A stretch of 64,000 nucleotides of DNA from Halobaculum marinum (GTDB taxonomy: Archaea > Halobacteriota > Halobacteria > Halobacteriales > Haloferacaceae), in assembly GCF_029338555.1 (NCBI RefSeq), contig NZ_CP119989.1, forward strand, positions 1,178,001-1,242,000. The letters are read 5' to 3'. A program made the position numbers and the translations under genes. Each line of letters begins with the position of its first letter. Within the stretch, counting starts at the first letter, position 1. Under the pieces are notes generated by a model. It did not search any database and had not been told where the DNA came from. It was given only the letters and a program-made list of their open reading frames with translations. Positions 41,791 to 51,598 of this stretch are shown one piece after another.

Positions 41791-42441
41791 ATGAGTGAGC
41801 CCGAGGTCGCCGCGGGCGGTCGCCTCCGAGACCGAATCGGGACCCGGGCACCGACCGCGGTGTTCACGGGGCTCGGTGTGCTCCTCGTCGCAGCCGGATT
41901 CGCGGTTCCCGAACTCCGGGGGCTGTTGGTCGCGTGGGGTGGGACGGCCCTGTTCCTCGCGCTGTTGTTTCGGTTCGTCTTCACCGAACCGACAGTGTCG
42001 GCGGCGGTGACGACGGAGGTCTACACCACGTTGGCCCGCAACACCCGACGACGGACCCCGACGGGTGAACACCGGTACCTCCCGGACGAGGACGACGGCG
42101 TCTCGCTCGCCGTCGACGGGGAGACGTTCGACCCCATCGGCGAACGACTGCTGGCCACCGTCGATACGGATGCCGGCGAGGGAGCCCTGAGCGAACGCCT
42201 CTCGGTGCTCGTCGACGTCGTAGTCAACGAGCTCGAGCTCGCCGGCCATGTGAGCGCGACGACGGCCGACGAGGAAGTGGTAGTCACTGTCGTCGGAAGT
42301 CGCGTCGGGACGGAGGAGCTGTTCGACCACCCCGTCGTCTCGCTCGTCGGTGTCGCGCTCGTCCGACACCTCGACACCCCAATAACCGTCGACGCCAGCG
42401 TCGAGGACGGAGTCCTCGTGGTCACCTATCGGTGGTCATAG
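41791..42441 (+). CDS. hypothetical protein with two membrane helices
   Basis: The 216-residue protein has two helices near the N-terminus (about 23-40 and 42-62) and a soluble alpha/beta C-terminal domain of about 150 residues with VSLAVDGETFDPIG, LSVLVDVVVNELELAG and a final VLVVTYRWS strand. It is unrecognised. It follows the GT2 gene by 62 nt on the same strand, and its 3' end overlaps the convergent small gene by 6 nt. Confidence 0.75.
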   Translation: MSEPEVAAGGRLRDRIGTRAPTAVFTGLGVLLVAAGFAVPELRGLLVAWGGTALFLALLFRFVFTEPTVSAAVTTEVYTTLARNTRRRTPTGEHRYLPDEDDGVSLAVDGETFDPIGERLLATVDTDAGEGALSERLSVLVDVVVNELELAGHVSATTADEEVVVTVVGSRVGTEELFDHPVVSLVGVALVRHLDTPITVDASVEDGVLVVTYRWS

Positions 42442-42708
42442 GGAGCCGACGAACTTCTCGAACGTGCGGAGACCGACGAAGACGGCGAAGACGAGTCCCC
42501 CGACTGCCAGCGGCCAGCGCAGGCGCCAACGCCAGTCGACGCTCGCGTGGATCGGTTCGGTCAACGCCGTCACGACGACGAGTCCGGCGAACGAAACCAC
42601 GAACACCAGGTCACCTGCCAGTCGACCCACACTCGCGAGTAGCGCGATGCCGAGTAGCATCCAGCCGGCCTGCCACAACAGGAACGATCGCTGGCGTGGG
42701 GTAGCCAT
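42436..42708 (-). CDS. small three-helix membrane protein
   Basis: A 90-residue protein that starts MATPRQRSFLLWQAGWMLLG, with helices at about 8-24, 28-46 and 62-80. It is convergent with the preceding gene. It has no family match by eye, but codon use and helices are convincing. Confidence 0.65.
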   Translation of the reverse strand: MATPRQRSFLLWQAGWMLLGIALLASVGRLAGDLVFVVSFAGLVVVTALTEPIHASVDWRWRLRWPLAVGGLVFAVFVGLRTFEKFVGSL

Positions 42709-42794
42709 CGAACGACCCGACGGCACATCGGAGCATAACGGCACCGGAACTGATAGCGGGGCCTTTACACGCGCTTGGCCTGTCCGTCTGCTAG

Positions 42795-43322
42795 ATGCTC
42801 CCGTGGACGCACGCCGCGTTCGGCTACATCCTCCTCCTCGCGATCGTGCTCCTGTTTGGACGACGTCTGTCGAGAGCCGAACTGATCGCCGTGGTCGTCG
42901 GGACACAGTTCGCCGACGTCATCGACAAGCCGTTGGCGTGGTGGTTCAACGCGGTTCCATCGGGACGCTCGCTGGGCCACTCGCTGCTGTTTGCGATCCC
43001 GCTAACTGCCGTCGTCGTCGCGATTGCGTGGTACCGCCGTCATCCAGGGATCGGATTCGCGTTCGGGTTCGGGTATCTCACGCATCTCGTCGGGGACACG
43101 TACGCCGCCGTCTACTACTGGCGCACGGAGGAGTTCACCTTCCTCCTGTGGCCGATACTACCGCCCTACCCGTACGACGACTTCGTCGGCTTCGGCGGTT
43201 TCGTCGACGGACTCGAAGTTACGACCTCGACGCTGGTTCTGTTCACGGCTGCTGCGACCGTCGGTGTCGCCTTCCTCGTCCACTTCTCCCGTGCGCCGTG
43301 GTGGGACACACACCGATCGTAG
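42795..43322 (+). CDS. membrane-bound metal-dependent hydrolase (YdjM/DUF457-like)
   Basis: The 175-residue polytopic protein has conserved histidines and acids in WTHAAFGYILL, FADVIDKPLAW, LGHSLLFAIPL and YLTHLVGDTYA, the layout of YdjM-type membrane hydrolases. The substrate is unknown; lipid-linked precursors are possible given the glycan context. It lies 43 nt upstream of the epimerase gene on the same strand. Confidence 0.85.
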   Translation: MLPWTHAAFGYILLLAIVLLFGRRLSRAELIAVVVGTQFADVIDKPLAWWFNAVPSGRSLGHSLLFAIPLTAVVVAIAWYRRHPGIGFAFGFGYLTHLVGDTYAAVYYWRTEEFTFLLWPILPPYPYDDFVGFGGFVDGLEVTTSTLVLFTAAATVGVAFLVHFSRAPWWDTHRS

Positions 43323-43365
43323 CGACCACCAGCGGCTATTTGTCGACCCCAGACGACGGACGTCC

Positions 43366-44280
43366 ATGAGTCAGCCTGTGTCCGGACAAACAGTTCTGGT
43401 GACGGGCGGTGCGGGGTTCATCGGGAGCCACATCGCCGATGCACTCTGTCCGGACAACGACGTGCGGATCCTCGACAACCGCTCTGGCGGCGGGAACGCG
43501 AACCCTCCCGACGCCGCGACGGTCATCGAGGAGGACATCCGCGACGAGGACGCACTGGCCGACGCAGTCGCGGGTGTCGACATCGTGTTTCACGAGGCCG
43601 CGCTCGTCAGCGTCGCCCGGTCCGTCGACGACCCGACCGCGAGCCACTCGATCAACACCGAGGGGACGCTCGCGGTGCTGGAAGCCGCTCGCCGGGAGGA
43701 CGCCCGTGTGGTGTTCGCCTCGAGTGCGGCGATCTACGGGGCTCCGGAGTCGATGCCGATCTCGGAGACGGCTCCCAAACAGCCCTCCTCACCGTACGGA
43801 CTGGAGAAGCTCTCGGGCGACCACTACTGTCGGCTCTACAACGAACTGTACGACCTCCCAACCGTCGCCCTGCGGTACTTCAACGTCTACGGGCCGCGCC
43901 AGTCGGGCGGCGAGTACGCGGGTGCGATCTCCGCGTTCGCCGAACAGGCACGGGCCGGCGGTCCAGTGACCGTCCACGGTGACGGCGAACAGACCCGTGA
44001 CTTCGTCAATATCGCGGACGTCGTCCAAGCGAACCTGCTCGCGGCGACCACCGACGCCACCGGGGAGGCGTTCAACGTCGGCACCGGGACGCGGGCGTCG
44101 ATCAATCGGGTGGCCGAACTGATCCGTGACGAGGTCGCGCCGGACGCCGAGATCACCCACGTCGATGCCCGCGAGGGAGACATCCGCCACAGCGTGGCCG
44201 ATATCGACAAGATCGTCGACCGGCTGGGGTACGAACCGACCGTCACGCTCGCCGACGGGCTCCGCGAGTATCTACGCTGA
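43366..44280 (+). CDS. NAD-dependent sugar epimerase/dehydratase (UDP-glucose 4-epimerase-like)
   Basis: The 304-residue extended short-chain dehydrogenase has the NAD loop GGAGFIGSH (14-22), ASSAAIYG, catalytic Y144-x3-K148 (YGLEK), ALRYFNVYGPRQ and a sugar-binding C-terminal half with GDGEQTRDFVNIADVV. It probably interconverts nucleotide sugars such as UDP-Glc/UDP-Gal or their acids. The exact product cannot be told from sequence. Its stop overlaps the convergent halocyanin gene by 9 nt. Confidence 0.92.
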   Translation: MSQPVSGQTVLVTGGAGFIGSHIADALCPDNDVRILDNRSGGGNANPPDAATVIEEDIRDEDALADAVAGVDIVFHEAALVSVARSVDDPTASHSINTEGTLAVLEAARREDARVVFASSAAIYGAPESMPISETAPKQPSSPYGLEKLSGDHYCRLYNELYDLPTVALRYFNVYGPRQSGGEYAGAISAFAEQARAGGPVTVHGDGEQTRDFVNIADVVQANLLAATTDATGEAFNVGTGTRASINRVAELIRDEVAPDAEITHVDAREGDIRHSVADIDKIVDRLGYEPTVTLADGLREYLR

Positions 44281-44733
44281 CTCGACGATGATCGTCCCGG
44301 TCATCCCCGATTCGTGGGGGATACAGAAGTAGGGGAACTCCCCGACCGTCTCGAACGTGTGACTGTACCCCTCGTCGGGTCCGACGCTCCCCTCCGGATA
44401 CGCCTGTCGGGCGGCGGGTTCGCTGTCGAACCCGCCCGAAGCGAAGTACGCCGCGCCGTCGGGAACGTCGTCCTCGTAAGCGGTGACGCTGTGAGCGACC
44501 GCGCCGGTCGTCGCCCAGTCGACGGTGTCGCCAACGGTGACCGTCAGCGTCTTGGGTTCGAATTTGAGTTCATCGGTCATATCGACAGTCCTGTTCGCCG
44601 GTGTCTCCGTTGGGTCCGGCGTCTCCGTTGGGTCCGGCGTGTCTGTCGGCTCCGGCCCCGCGCTGCCACAGCCGGCCAACCCGCCGGCCAGTGCTGCACC
44701 GCTCATCCGCAGTGCAGTCCGTCGATTGTACAC
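44272..44733 (-). CDS. halocyanin-type blue-copper lipoprotein
   Basis: The 153-residue protein has a Tat-like signal (NRRTALRMSG) and lipobox LAGC (C22). A Pro-Thr-Glu repeat stalk leads to a plastocyanin fold with copper ligands in AHSVTA (His) and YFCIPHESGM (Cys, His, Met). The GTG start at 44733 is supported by a TATA-like cttattgg 27 nt upstream. It is one of two halocyanins in the window and lies inside the glycan island. Confidence 0.92.
   Translation of the reverse strand: MYNRRTALRMSGAALAGGLAGCGSAGPEPTDTPDPTETPDPTETPANRTVDMTDELKFEPKTLTVTVGDTVDWATTGAVAHSVTAYEDDVPDGAAYFASGGFDSEPAARQAYPEGSVGPDEGYSHTFETVGEFPYFCIPHESGMTGTIIVESA
44601..44654. repeat. short tandem repeat encoding the halocyanin Pro-Thr stalk
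   Basis: The unit gtctccgttgggtccggc occurs twice in direct succession, followed by a diverged third copy. It encodes repeats of Asp-Pro-Thr-Glu-Thr-Pro between the lipid anchor and the copper domain. Copy number could vary by slippage. Confidence 0.75.
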
Positions 44734-44754
44734 ACCGTTCTCTCGGGTAGTAGA

Positions 44755-44764
44755 CCAATAAGCT
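44755..44764 (-). promoter_or_regulatory. TATA box of the island halocyanin
   Basis: On the minus strand it reads agcttattgg, centred 27 nt from the GTG start at 44733, consistent with a leaderless transcript. Confidence 0.5.
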
Positions 44765-44878
44765 TACACACAGACCACGTCGTCTCAGACGAGTGACTCT
44801 CGTCTGGCCGATCCGTCCCACGTCTACGAGACTCAACGCTTTTGATACCTCCACCTGAGGAGACAGCAACGACTGGTT

Positions 44879-46843
44879 ATGAGCGCTCTCACTCGTGAAC
44901 GCCGTTTACTGGCGCTTCCGCTCGGTGTCTGTCTACTGCTTGCTGTCGGTCTGTTGGCTGCGGGCGTGCTCGGCCTGCTCCCGCAACCAACGTTGGTGCG
45001 TGCCGGATTCACGCTCGGAGGAGCCGTCGTCGCCGCGCTCCTATTCGTGGGGTCGATGGGCGAACGCCAGACGGTCTCACGGCGGCTTCCACCGAGGCTC
45101 GTCACGAAGGGCGTCCTCGTGCTGGCGGGCAGCGGTGTCATCGCGACCGCACTGATAGGAAGCCGAGTGATCGTGTTCGCGGTCGTCCTCACGCTCGGAC
45201 TGGGGCTGGTCGCGCTGCAGCTCAGGGCCGAGCCGTCGGTTCCCGCGGTACTGACACAACTCGGCGGGCTCTTTCTGGCTAGCCGACTCGGCAAGTACCT
45301 CACGACCGACGTGTACTTCGGCGGCACCGATACGTTCGCTCACGTCGCCGCAGTCGACACACTGGTTCGGGTACGCTACTGGGCGGCGATCCCCCACGGG
45401 TACGACCTCTACCCCGTCTTTCACCTCCTCGTCGGAACCGTGCGGTACGCGACGGGTCTGCAGAGCTACGACGCGCTCGTGTTGACCGGCATCGGGTTGT
45501 TCACGCTCGTCGTCCCGCTCGCATACCTGCTCGGTCGGTCCGTGTTCGGCTCTCGGCGACTCGGACTCCTGGCCGCACTATCCGTCACGGTGCTCGAGTT
45601 CTTCTCCTATCACGCGGTGTACTTCTACCCGCAGGCGCTGGCGAGCATCCTCGTCCTCGTTGCCCTCTTCGTCAACAGTCACCTACGCTACGTGGCCGAC
45701 GAGCGTGCGTTTCGGCGACTCTCTGTCTTCGTCATCGGCCTCGTTGCGACGATGACCATCACCCACCACCTGACGTACCTCCTCTTCGCCGTGGTCGCCG
45801 TCGCCGCCGTCCCGGTAGCGCTCGCCCGGCCGTATCTGTTCGACGAGCCACAGGCCCACAGCTACCGATGGTTCCGGTACCGCTGGCTGTTCCCCGGTGT
45901 GGTCGGCGGGGTGTTTCTGCTCGCGTACTGGTCGTACTCGCCCAGTCTCATCACCGTAGGGATCGTTCAACTGACCCTCGGCGTGTTGTTCGACGTGGCC
46001 GTCGCGCCCGCCGAACAGCTGTACACGTACGGAGCGACACTGCCGGCCGACACTGTCGGTCGCGCCTTCGAGTGGCTGTCGACCGCGACGGGCATCTACG
46101 CCGTCGGACTCAGCTCGATCCTGCTGCTCGCTGGGTACGAACTGATCGACCACCTCGGGACGTACAGGCGTGGATTCACGCTGACCGTCACCGGACTGGG
46201 ACTGTCCGCCCTCCTCATCCCGGTCCCGATCTCGATCCCACAGATAGAACGGCTGAAGTTCGTCGTGACGCTCGTGGCCATTTTCCCGGTCGCCGTGGGT
46301 CTGGGGCGCGTGCTGTCCGTCGACCGGCGCTACGCCGCTGCGGCTGTCCTCCTCGTCGCGGCGATGGGTGGCGCGACGGGCTTCACAGTTCTCGCCGCCG
46401 ACGACGTCTCCGGCGTGTACCTCGACGAACCCCGCGAACAAGTGTCGATGAGCGACGACCAATACCGTGCTGTCGGGACGACCGCGGCGTTCATCGAGCG
46501 GTCTGTCGAGGAACCGGTTGCCACCGACAAGATAACCAACCGGGCCTTCGAGACGTATCGATTCAACGCGACCGCTCGGATCCAGGCCGAGCCCGGGGGG
46601 TTGCGCACCGACGCGCCGTTCCTCGTCGTGCGCGACAGCTGGACCGACCACATCGTCGCACTGGGTGATGCCATCCGGCGCGGGGGGCTCGGCCGATTGG
46701 CCGTCGGTGACGACACCTTCGAGCGAACCGACACCACCGTCGACAAAGTGTACACTAATGAACATGTTCGGATCTACTACAGCGAGGACGGCCACACGGG
46801 GGTCTACGGAGCCAACACCACCGTGACGACGCCCGGCGGGTAG
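44879..46843 (+). CDS. polytopic GT-C-type glycosyltransferase-like membrane protein
   Basis: The 654-residue protein has about 13 helices in residues 10-515. An early external loop contains YFGGTDTFAHVA, an acidic-His motif like the catalytic first loop of GT-C enzymes (DUF2206/GT39-like). The C-terminal 130 residues form a soluble external domain (DQYRAVGTTAAFIERS...). GT-C enzymes use lipid-linked sugars on the external face. It probably adds a sugar to an exported glycan. It stands alone between the halocyanin and the flippase. Confidence 0.82.
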   Translation: MSALTRERRLLALPLGVCLLLAVGLLAAGVLGLLPQPTLVRAGFTLGGAVVAALLFVGSMGERQTVSRRLPPRLVTKGVLVLAGSGVIATALIGSRVIVFAVVLTLGLGLVALQLRAEPSVPAVLTQLGGLFLASRLGKYLTTDVYFGGTDTFAHVAAVDTLVRVRYWAAIPHGYDLYPVFHLLVGTVRYATGLQSYDALVLTGIGLFTLVVPLAYLLGRSVFGSRRLGLLAALSVTVLEFFSYHAVYFYPQALASILVLVALFVNSHLRYVADERAFRRLSVFVIGLVATMTITHHLTYLLFAVVAVAAVPVALARPYLFDEPQAHSYRWFRYRWLFPGVVGGVFLLAYWSYSPSLITVGIVQLTLGVLFDVAVAPAEQLYTYGATLPADTVGRAFEWLSTATGIYAVGLSSILLLAGYELIDHLGTYRRGFTLTVTGLGLSALLIPVPISIPQIERLKFVVTLVAIFPVAVGLGRVLSVDRRYAAAAVLLVAAMGGATGFTVLAADDVSGVYLDEPREQVSMSDDQYRAVGTTAAFIERSVEEPVATDKITNRAFETYRFNATARIQAEPGGLRTDAPFLVVRDSWTDHIVALGDAIRRGGLGRLAVGDDTFERTDTTVDKVYTNEHVRIYYSEDGHTGVYGANTTVTTPGG

Positions 46844-47069
46844 TTCACCCGCACCATTCTCGATGCTTGCGGCGGCGGTGACTCCGGCGTTCGAACGGCG
46901 GTTCGACGTCGCCTCAGCGCTCGCCATCTCGGGCCTTCGTCCACCGTCTTCTCGGCACACGGCCGGACCTCCGCCACGGCACCGAAGACGCCGGACCTGC
47001 CGGCTGGATCACACATCGTCACACCTGCGACTCGCTGGCAGACCGGTGGTTTCGGTTCGCACTCGCGAT

Positions 47070-48542
47070 TCAGCCACCGAACTGACCGACGGCGCTGAAG
47101 AACTTCGCCCGGATGCTCGGTGAGGCGAGCACCACCGCCCCATAGACGGCCCCTCCGAGGAGTATCCGCCCGACGAGTCCGGCCAGCGTCGCCGGAAGCA
47201 CTGTCCCCGCTGCGACGACCGCAACGCCCATCAGTCCGGCCGCCGCGACACACCACCCGACCTCCCGGACGGGGAACTCGATCGGGACAAGACGGCGGAG
47301 GAACCCGCCGAGGACGACCGTGTTGATCGCCATCGAGAGGCCCGTCGCGAGCCCGGCCCCGACGAGTCCGTATCGAGGAACCAACAGGATGTTCAACACG
47401 ATGTTCAACGCCAGCGACGCGACGGTCGCGTAGGCACCGATGTCCGGCCGATCGACCGCCCGAACCGTCGCGTCGAAGACGTTGTTCACCGCAGCGACCA
47501 ACTTCTCGCCCATCAGAACGACGAACGCGGCTGCGGCGATGACGAACTCCGGCCCGAAGACGAACCCGAGAATCTCCTCAGAGAGCAACGCGACGCCGAC
47601 GAAGGAGGGAACGACGAGCACCAACGACGCCAACAGTCCGTCTCGGACTGTCGGCGCGATGCGATCACGCTGTCCGGCGGCGTCCCACGCGCTCATCTGG
47701 GCGAAGACGGTGTTAGCGACGACGCCGCCCACGATCCCGGTCATCAGCGTCACGCGCCAGGCCAGTTCGTACGCCGCCACGTCGGCGCTCGTGAGGAACA
47801 GCCCGATGACCAGGATGTCCATCGTGTTGTATGCCTGTCCGCCCAGTCCCCAGATCCCGTTGAACTTCGCGTAGTCGACCAGGGTCCGGACGTGTCGGAT
47901 CGATGGACGGGCGGGCACCGTCGAGGTCCGTCGCACGCCCCCGGCGAGCAAGACGAGGTAGCCGGCGATGAGGCCGTAGACGAGCGCCATCGGGCCGGCA
48001 CCGAACCGGATCAGCGCGACCGACACCGCGACGTACGTCACCAGACGCAGAAACTGGAGGATCGCCGTCTCGTCGGCTCGCAGTTCCGCCCGCATAACGT
48101 GGATAGAGAGCACCGCCAGTTGGGACAGTACCAACGCCACCAGCAACGGACCGACCACGACCGCGCCGACGTAGGCGTTGATCGCTTGGCGGAACGGGAC
48201 GACGACGGCGGTCAGTCCGAGCACCAGCGCGCCTTTCAGGAGGAGGCCCGCGCTGAGGACGGACCCGGGCTCGCGTCCCTCGCTGATGCGTTTCTCGATC
48301 GCGCCGTTAATCCCGAAATCCCCGAACGTTCCGAGTGTTCCCAGCGCCGCCTCGAACAGGAAGAACACCCCCAACGCCGCGGCACCCAGCGTCGTCGCGA
48401 AGTACACCGTCGAGCCGAACCCGATGACGACGCCGACGATCTCCAGCGCCAAGAGGAGGCCGCCGGCCCGCGCGAAGTTCAACTGTCGCGGGATCACCGA
48501 CCCCGCGAGCGGTCGAACGGGAGCCGGTTTGTCTCGGTTCAC
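47070..48542 (-). CDS. Wzx-type oligosaccharide flippase
   Basis: The 490-residue protein has 12-14 helices in the MATE-like polysaccharide-transporter pattern: FARAGGLLLALEIVGVVIGFGSTVYFA at the N-terminus, TFGDFGINGAIEKRISEG, and YAKFNGIWGLGGQAYNTMDILVIG in the middle. It would move lipid-linked oligosaccharide across the membrane. The start is GTG 48542. It follows the glycosyltransferase operon (178-nt gap) on the same strand. Confidence 0.93.
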   Translation of the reverse strand: MNRDKPAPVRPLAGSVIPRQLNFARAGGLLLALEIVGVVIGFGSTVYFATTLGAAALGVFFLFEAALGTLGTFGDFGINGAIEKRISEGREPGSVLSAGLLLKGALVLGLTAVVVPFRQAINAYVGAVVVGPLLVALVLSQLAVLSIHVMRAELRADETAILQFLRLVTYVAVSVALIRFGAGPMALVYGLIAGYLVLLAGGVRRTSTVPARPSIRHVRTLVDYAKFNGIWGLGGQAYNTMDILVIGLFLTSADVAAYELAWRVTLMTGIVGGVVANTVFAQMSAWDAAGQRDRIAPTVRDGLLASLVLVVPSFVGVALLSEEILGFVFGPEFVIAAAAFVVLMGEKLVAAVNNVFDATVRAVDRPDIGAYATVASLALNIVLNILLVPRYGLVGAGLATGLSMAINTVVLGGFLRRLVPIEFPVREVGWCVAAAGLMGVAVVAAGTVLPATLAGLVGRILLGGAVYGAVVLASPSIRAKFFSAVGQFGG

Positions 48543-48720
48543 GGACGCCCCCGGAGTCCGTCGACAGCTTCGCGCCCGTTCCGATAGTCCGTGCGAACGA
48601 GACGCGAACGACTCCCCGGACAGTCGCCAGAGACGACACGCCCGCCACTCGTCCGGTCCACGGTTCCGGTCGGGTCACGACCAGTCGTATCCGCGCCCAG
48701 TACAGTTCGGTCGGTTCCGA

Positions 48721-49497
48721 TCACTGTGTTGGACCTATCGGCAGAGCGCGAGACAAGAGCGTCAACAGGAGATGCCAGAGCGTGTACGGGTGTGGGGAGA
48801 TGCGGAGCGCTCGCACGAGATACGAGACGGCCCGGTCGTGCTCCCCTTCCCTCCGGAGCGCGAGTCCGGCGGTCGTGAACGCTTGCACGTAGTAGATGCT
48901 CAGGTACGGATGAGCCGCCGGAACCCGCTGGTCAGCGAGATACGCGAACTCCGTACACGCCTCCACGTACTCGTCGACTTCGATGCCGGTAGCCATCATG
49001 CTTCGGTCGTGGCGACGGCGGACGAAGAGGTCCCGACAGAAACAGACACCAGCCTGTGTCGCCGCCTCGAGGGCGTAGAGTCGGTCCTCGTCGCGGTTCA
49101 GTCCCGACTCGAAGGTGGCTGACACGCGGTCGGTGTCGACCACCATCGAAGAGGTGAACGACGTCAACTCGTTCAGCATAACGCGGTAGACGAACTCGTC
49201 GAGCGACATCGATTCGCCCTCCAGACAGAACCCGGCACCGGTGTCGGCCATCCGGTCGAGTTGGCGCTCGAGTTTGTCGGGTTTCCAGAGGTCGTCGGCG
49301 TCCAGGAAAGCGACGTATCGGGAGTCGGCACGCTCCAATCCCACGTTCCGGGCGTCGGCCGGGCCGGTGTCGACGTCGTCGACGACGACCAGGTCGGTGT
49401 CGACGGTCTGTGCGGCCACGGTCTCTTTCGCCTCTTCGAGCATCTCCGGAGGCGTGAAGCGTTCGCTGTAGGGGATGACCACCGAGACGGTCACCAT
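48721..49497 (-). CDS. GT2 glycosyltransferase
   Basis: The 258-residue GT-A-fold enzyme has VSVVIPYSERFTP, TDLVVVDDVDTGPADARN and YVAFLDADDLW with the DxD motif. The C-terminal third is helical, with repeat-like segments (YVQAFTTAGLALRREGEHDRAVSYLVRAL) resembling TPR. It is the last gene of a four-gene glycosyltransferase operon and overlaps the upstream GT4 gene by 7 nt. Sugar and acceptor are unknown. Confidence 0.9.
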   Translation of the reverse strand: MVTVSVVIPYSERFTPPEMLEEAKETVAAQTVDTDLVVVDDVDTGPADARNVGLERADSRYVAFLDADDLWKPDKLERQLDRMADTGAGFCLEGESMSLDEFVYRVMLNELTSFTSSMVVDTDRVSATFESGLNRDEDRLYALEAATQAGVCFCRDLFVRRRHDRSMMATGIEVDEYVEACTEFAYLADQRVPAAHPYLSIYYVQAFTTAGLALRREGEHDRAVSYLVRALRISPHPYTLWHLLLTLLSRALPIGPTQ

Positions 49498-50687
49498 TCG
49501 GCCATCACCGCCTCGTGGATGTCCGTCACCCGCTCCGCGTGTGCGCTCCACGTCCAGTTCTGATCGAGGAGGCGTTGGTGCCCCGCCGCACCCATCGCCC
49601 GCAGTCGCTCCGGATCGTCCAGCAATTCGTCCAGCACGCGGGTCAGCGTCGCCGGGTCTCTCGGCGGGGTCAGGACGCCCGTCTCGCCGTCGACGACCAT
49701 CTCGGGGATGCCGCCCACTTCGGATGCAACGACGGGAGTCTTCGAGGCCATCGCCTCGTAGATGACCGTCGGCCTGCCCTCCGTCCAACTGGGGTGGACA
49801 ACGACGTCGGCGGCGACCTGCCAGCGTCGCAACGCTATCGGGTCGAGTCGCCACTGCGACCGGGCGGGGTGAGAGAGTTCGCCGAGCTCGTCCAGCAGCC
49901 ACCAGCGCAGGTCGCCCTCGTGGCCGACGGTGACGAGCAGCACGTCGTCCCGTTCGAGCGCGTCGACCGACTCGACCAGTTCCTTCACGCCCTTCTGTTC
50001 GGTGAAGGCCCCCACGTACAACAGCAGTTTCGTGTCGGGGTCAATACCCAGTTCCGCCCGGATCTCGGTGCGTCGGTCGGTGGGGAACTTCGATGGGTCC
50101 TCGCCGATGGGGACCGTCTGGACTTTCTCTTCGGGGGCGAACCGCCGGGCGACAGCGGCCAGTTCGTCGCTGACGACGAGAATACGGGAGGCGTAGTCGA
50201 TGGTCTCGCGGATCCGCCGTTGGGCCTGCTGATTGAAGGAGTCGAAGTTGTGAAGGTCGACGGCGTTGCTCGTGACCACGATCGGCAGATCGTGCTTCCG
50301 GCAGTACGGGAGCAGCCCGTATCCGTCGAGATAGATGTCGGAGGTGTGGACCACGTCGTGTGGCGTCTCGAACGTTTTCTCGATATAGCGAGGAACGCGT
50401 TTCTGCAGAGAGTCTCCGGAGACGTGGTAGAAGTACTGCTTCGGGATCATGTACAGAAACCGCGGGTAGTGGGCCACGTAGGTCCCCCACCGTTCGGTCT
50501 CGGGAACTCGCGAGTACTCCGAGAACGGGCCGACCGGCGCGGCGAACGGCGTCGGCACGACCACGTCGAGGTCCGCGTGGGTGCGGTTGATGGCGTCGAA
50601 CGAACGATGGTTGAACGGAGAGCGAACCTGGAACGGGTGACTCTGATGGTGGATGCAACAGGCCAACACGTCGTAGGGGTCGCTCAT
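49491..50687 (-). CDS. GT4 glycosyltransferase, copy B
   Basis: The 398-residue GT-B enzyme has an N-terminal acceptor half (about 1-190) and a donor half with LLYVGAFTEQKGVKELVES, then HPSWTEGRPTVIYEAMASKTPVVAS, the E-x7-E retaining motif. Long blocks match the paralog at 51591, such as FNHRSFDAINRT, GPFSEY, TERWG, HYPRFLY and KTFETPHDVV. It overlaps its neighbours by 4 and 7 nt. It is the product of a GT4-GT2 pair duplication. Confidence 0.93.
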   Translation of the reverse strand: MSDPYDVLACCIHHQSHPFQVRSPFNHRSFDAINRTHADLDVVVPTPFAAPVGPFSEYSRVPETERWGTYVAHYPRFLYMIPKQYFYHVSGDSLQKRVPRYIEKTFETPHDVVHTSDIYLDGYGLLPYCRKHDLPIVVTSNAVDLHNFDSFNQQAQRRIRETIDYASRILVVSDELAAVARRFAPEEKVQTVPIGEDPSKFPTDRRTEIRAELGIDPDTKLLLYVGAFTEQKGVKELVESVDALERDDVLLVTVGHEGDLRWWLLDELGELSHPARSQWRLDPIALRRWQVAADVVVHPSWTEGRPTVIYEAMASKTPVVASEVGGIPEMVVDGETGVLTPPRDPATLTRVLDELLDDPERLRAMGAAGHQRLLDQNWTWSAHAERVTDIHEAVMAEW

Positions 50688-51598
50688 CGGTCGCCCCTCA
50701 GAAGGGCTCGAACACCGAGCACCGACCAGAAGGCCACTCGGGCGAGGTTCTTCGGTTCGGCGAGCGTCGCTGCATCGAGATACTCGGCGGCCTCGCCGAA
50801 TCGACCCTCGGCGAGGAAGTGACCGACCAGCCCCATCCGGTGGATCCGCTCGACCCGCACGCCGCGTGCCTCCAGGTCGGCAACAAGAGCGGCGTTGCGT
50901 TCCAGAAAGCGCCGGTCGTTCACGACACAGGCCTTCGCCGGGGCGTTGCCGGTGAAGTGGGTTACCGCCAGCGGCTCGTCGACGTACGCCAGTTTCCCGA
51001 CCGCGAGCACCCGTAAGACGAGGTCCCAGTCCTCGTACAGGGACAGTCCCTCGTCGAACCCGCCGGTCGCGTTCAACACGTCGCGTTCGACCAGCAGCGT
51101 CGACCCGGGCCCCATGAACACCTGCATCGACAACAGCGCCTCGGCCAGTTCCCGGCCGCCCTCGCGCGGCGCGGCCGACCGGAAGAACCGTTCGGAGACC
51201 ACACTCGCGAGCCGGCCAAGTGGCGAGAGCCCGCAGGTCGCCACCCCGCAGTACGCGCCCACCCACCCCTCACCGCGGTCCGCCAGCACCGAGAGCTGTC
51301 GCTCGAGTTTTCGCGGGAGCCACTCGTCGTCGGAGTCGAGGAACGCGACGTACTCGCCCGTCGCCGCGGCGAGGCCGGTGTTGCGGGCGGCGCTCACGCC
51401 GCGGTTCGTCTCGTGAGCGACATATCGCACGCGGTCGTCGTCGTACCCCGTGACGACGGCCTCGGTATCGTCGTCGCTTCCGTCGTCGACGACGATGACT
51501 TCGATGTCGTCGAGTGTCTGGGCGAGCGCGCTGTCGATAGCCCGACCCACCATGTCGCCCCGCTGGTACGCCGGGACGACGACGCTGACCTCAGGCAT
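50684..51598 (-). CDS. GT2 glycosyltransferase
   Basis: The 304-residue protein has VSVVVPAYQRGDMVGRAIDS, IEVIVVDDGSDDDT, NRGVSAARNTG and YVAFLDSDDEW (DxD). The EDWDLVLRV motif near residue 198 supplies the catalytic acid region. A helical C-terminal tail (about 250-300) resembles TPR, as in its partner at 48721. It overlaps both flanking GT4 genes. Confidence 0.93.
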   Translation of the reverse strand: MPEVSVVVPAYQRGDMVGRAIDSALAQTLDDIEVIVVDDGSDDDTEAVVTGYDDDRVRYVAHETNRGVSAARNTGLAAATGEYVAFLDSDDEWLPRKLERQLSVLADRGEGWVGAYCGVATCGLSPLGRLASVVSERFFRSAAPREGGRELAEALLSMQVFMGPGSTLLVERDVLNATGGFDEGLSLYEDWDLVLRVLAVGKLAYVDEPLAVTHFTGNAPAKACVVNDRRFLERNAALVADLEARGVRVERIHRMGLVGHFLAEGRFGEAAEYLDAATLAEPKNLARVAFWSVLGVRALLRGDR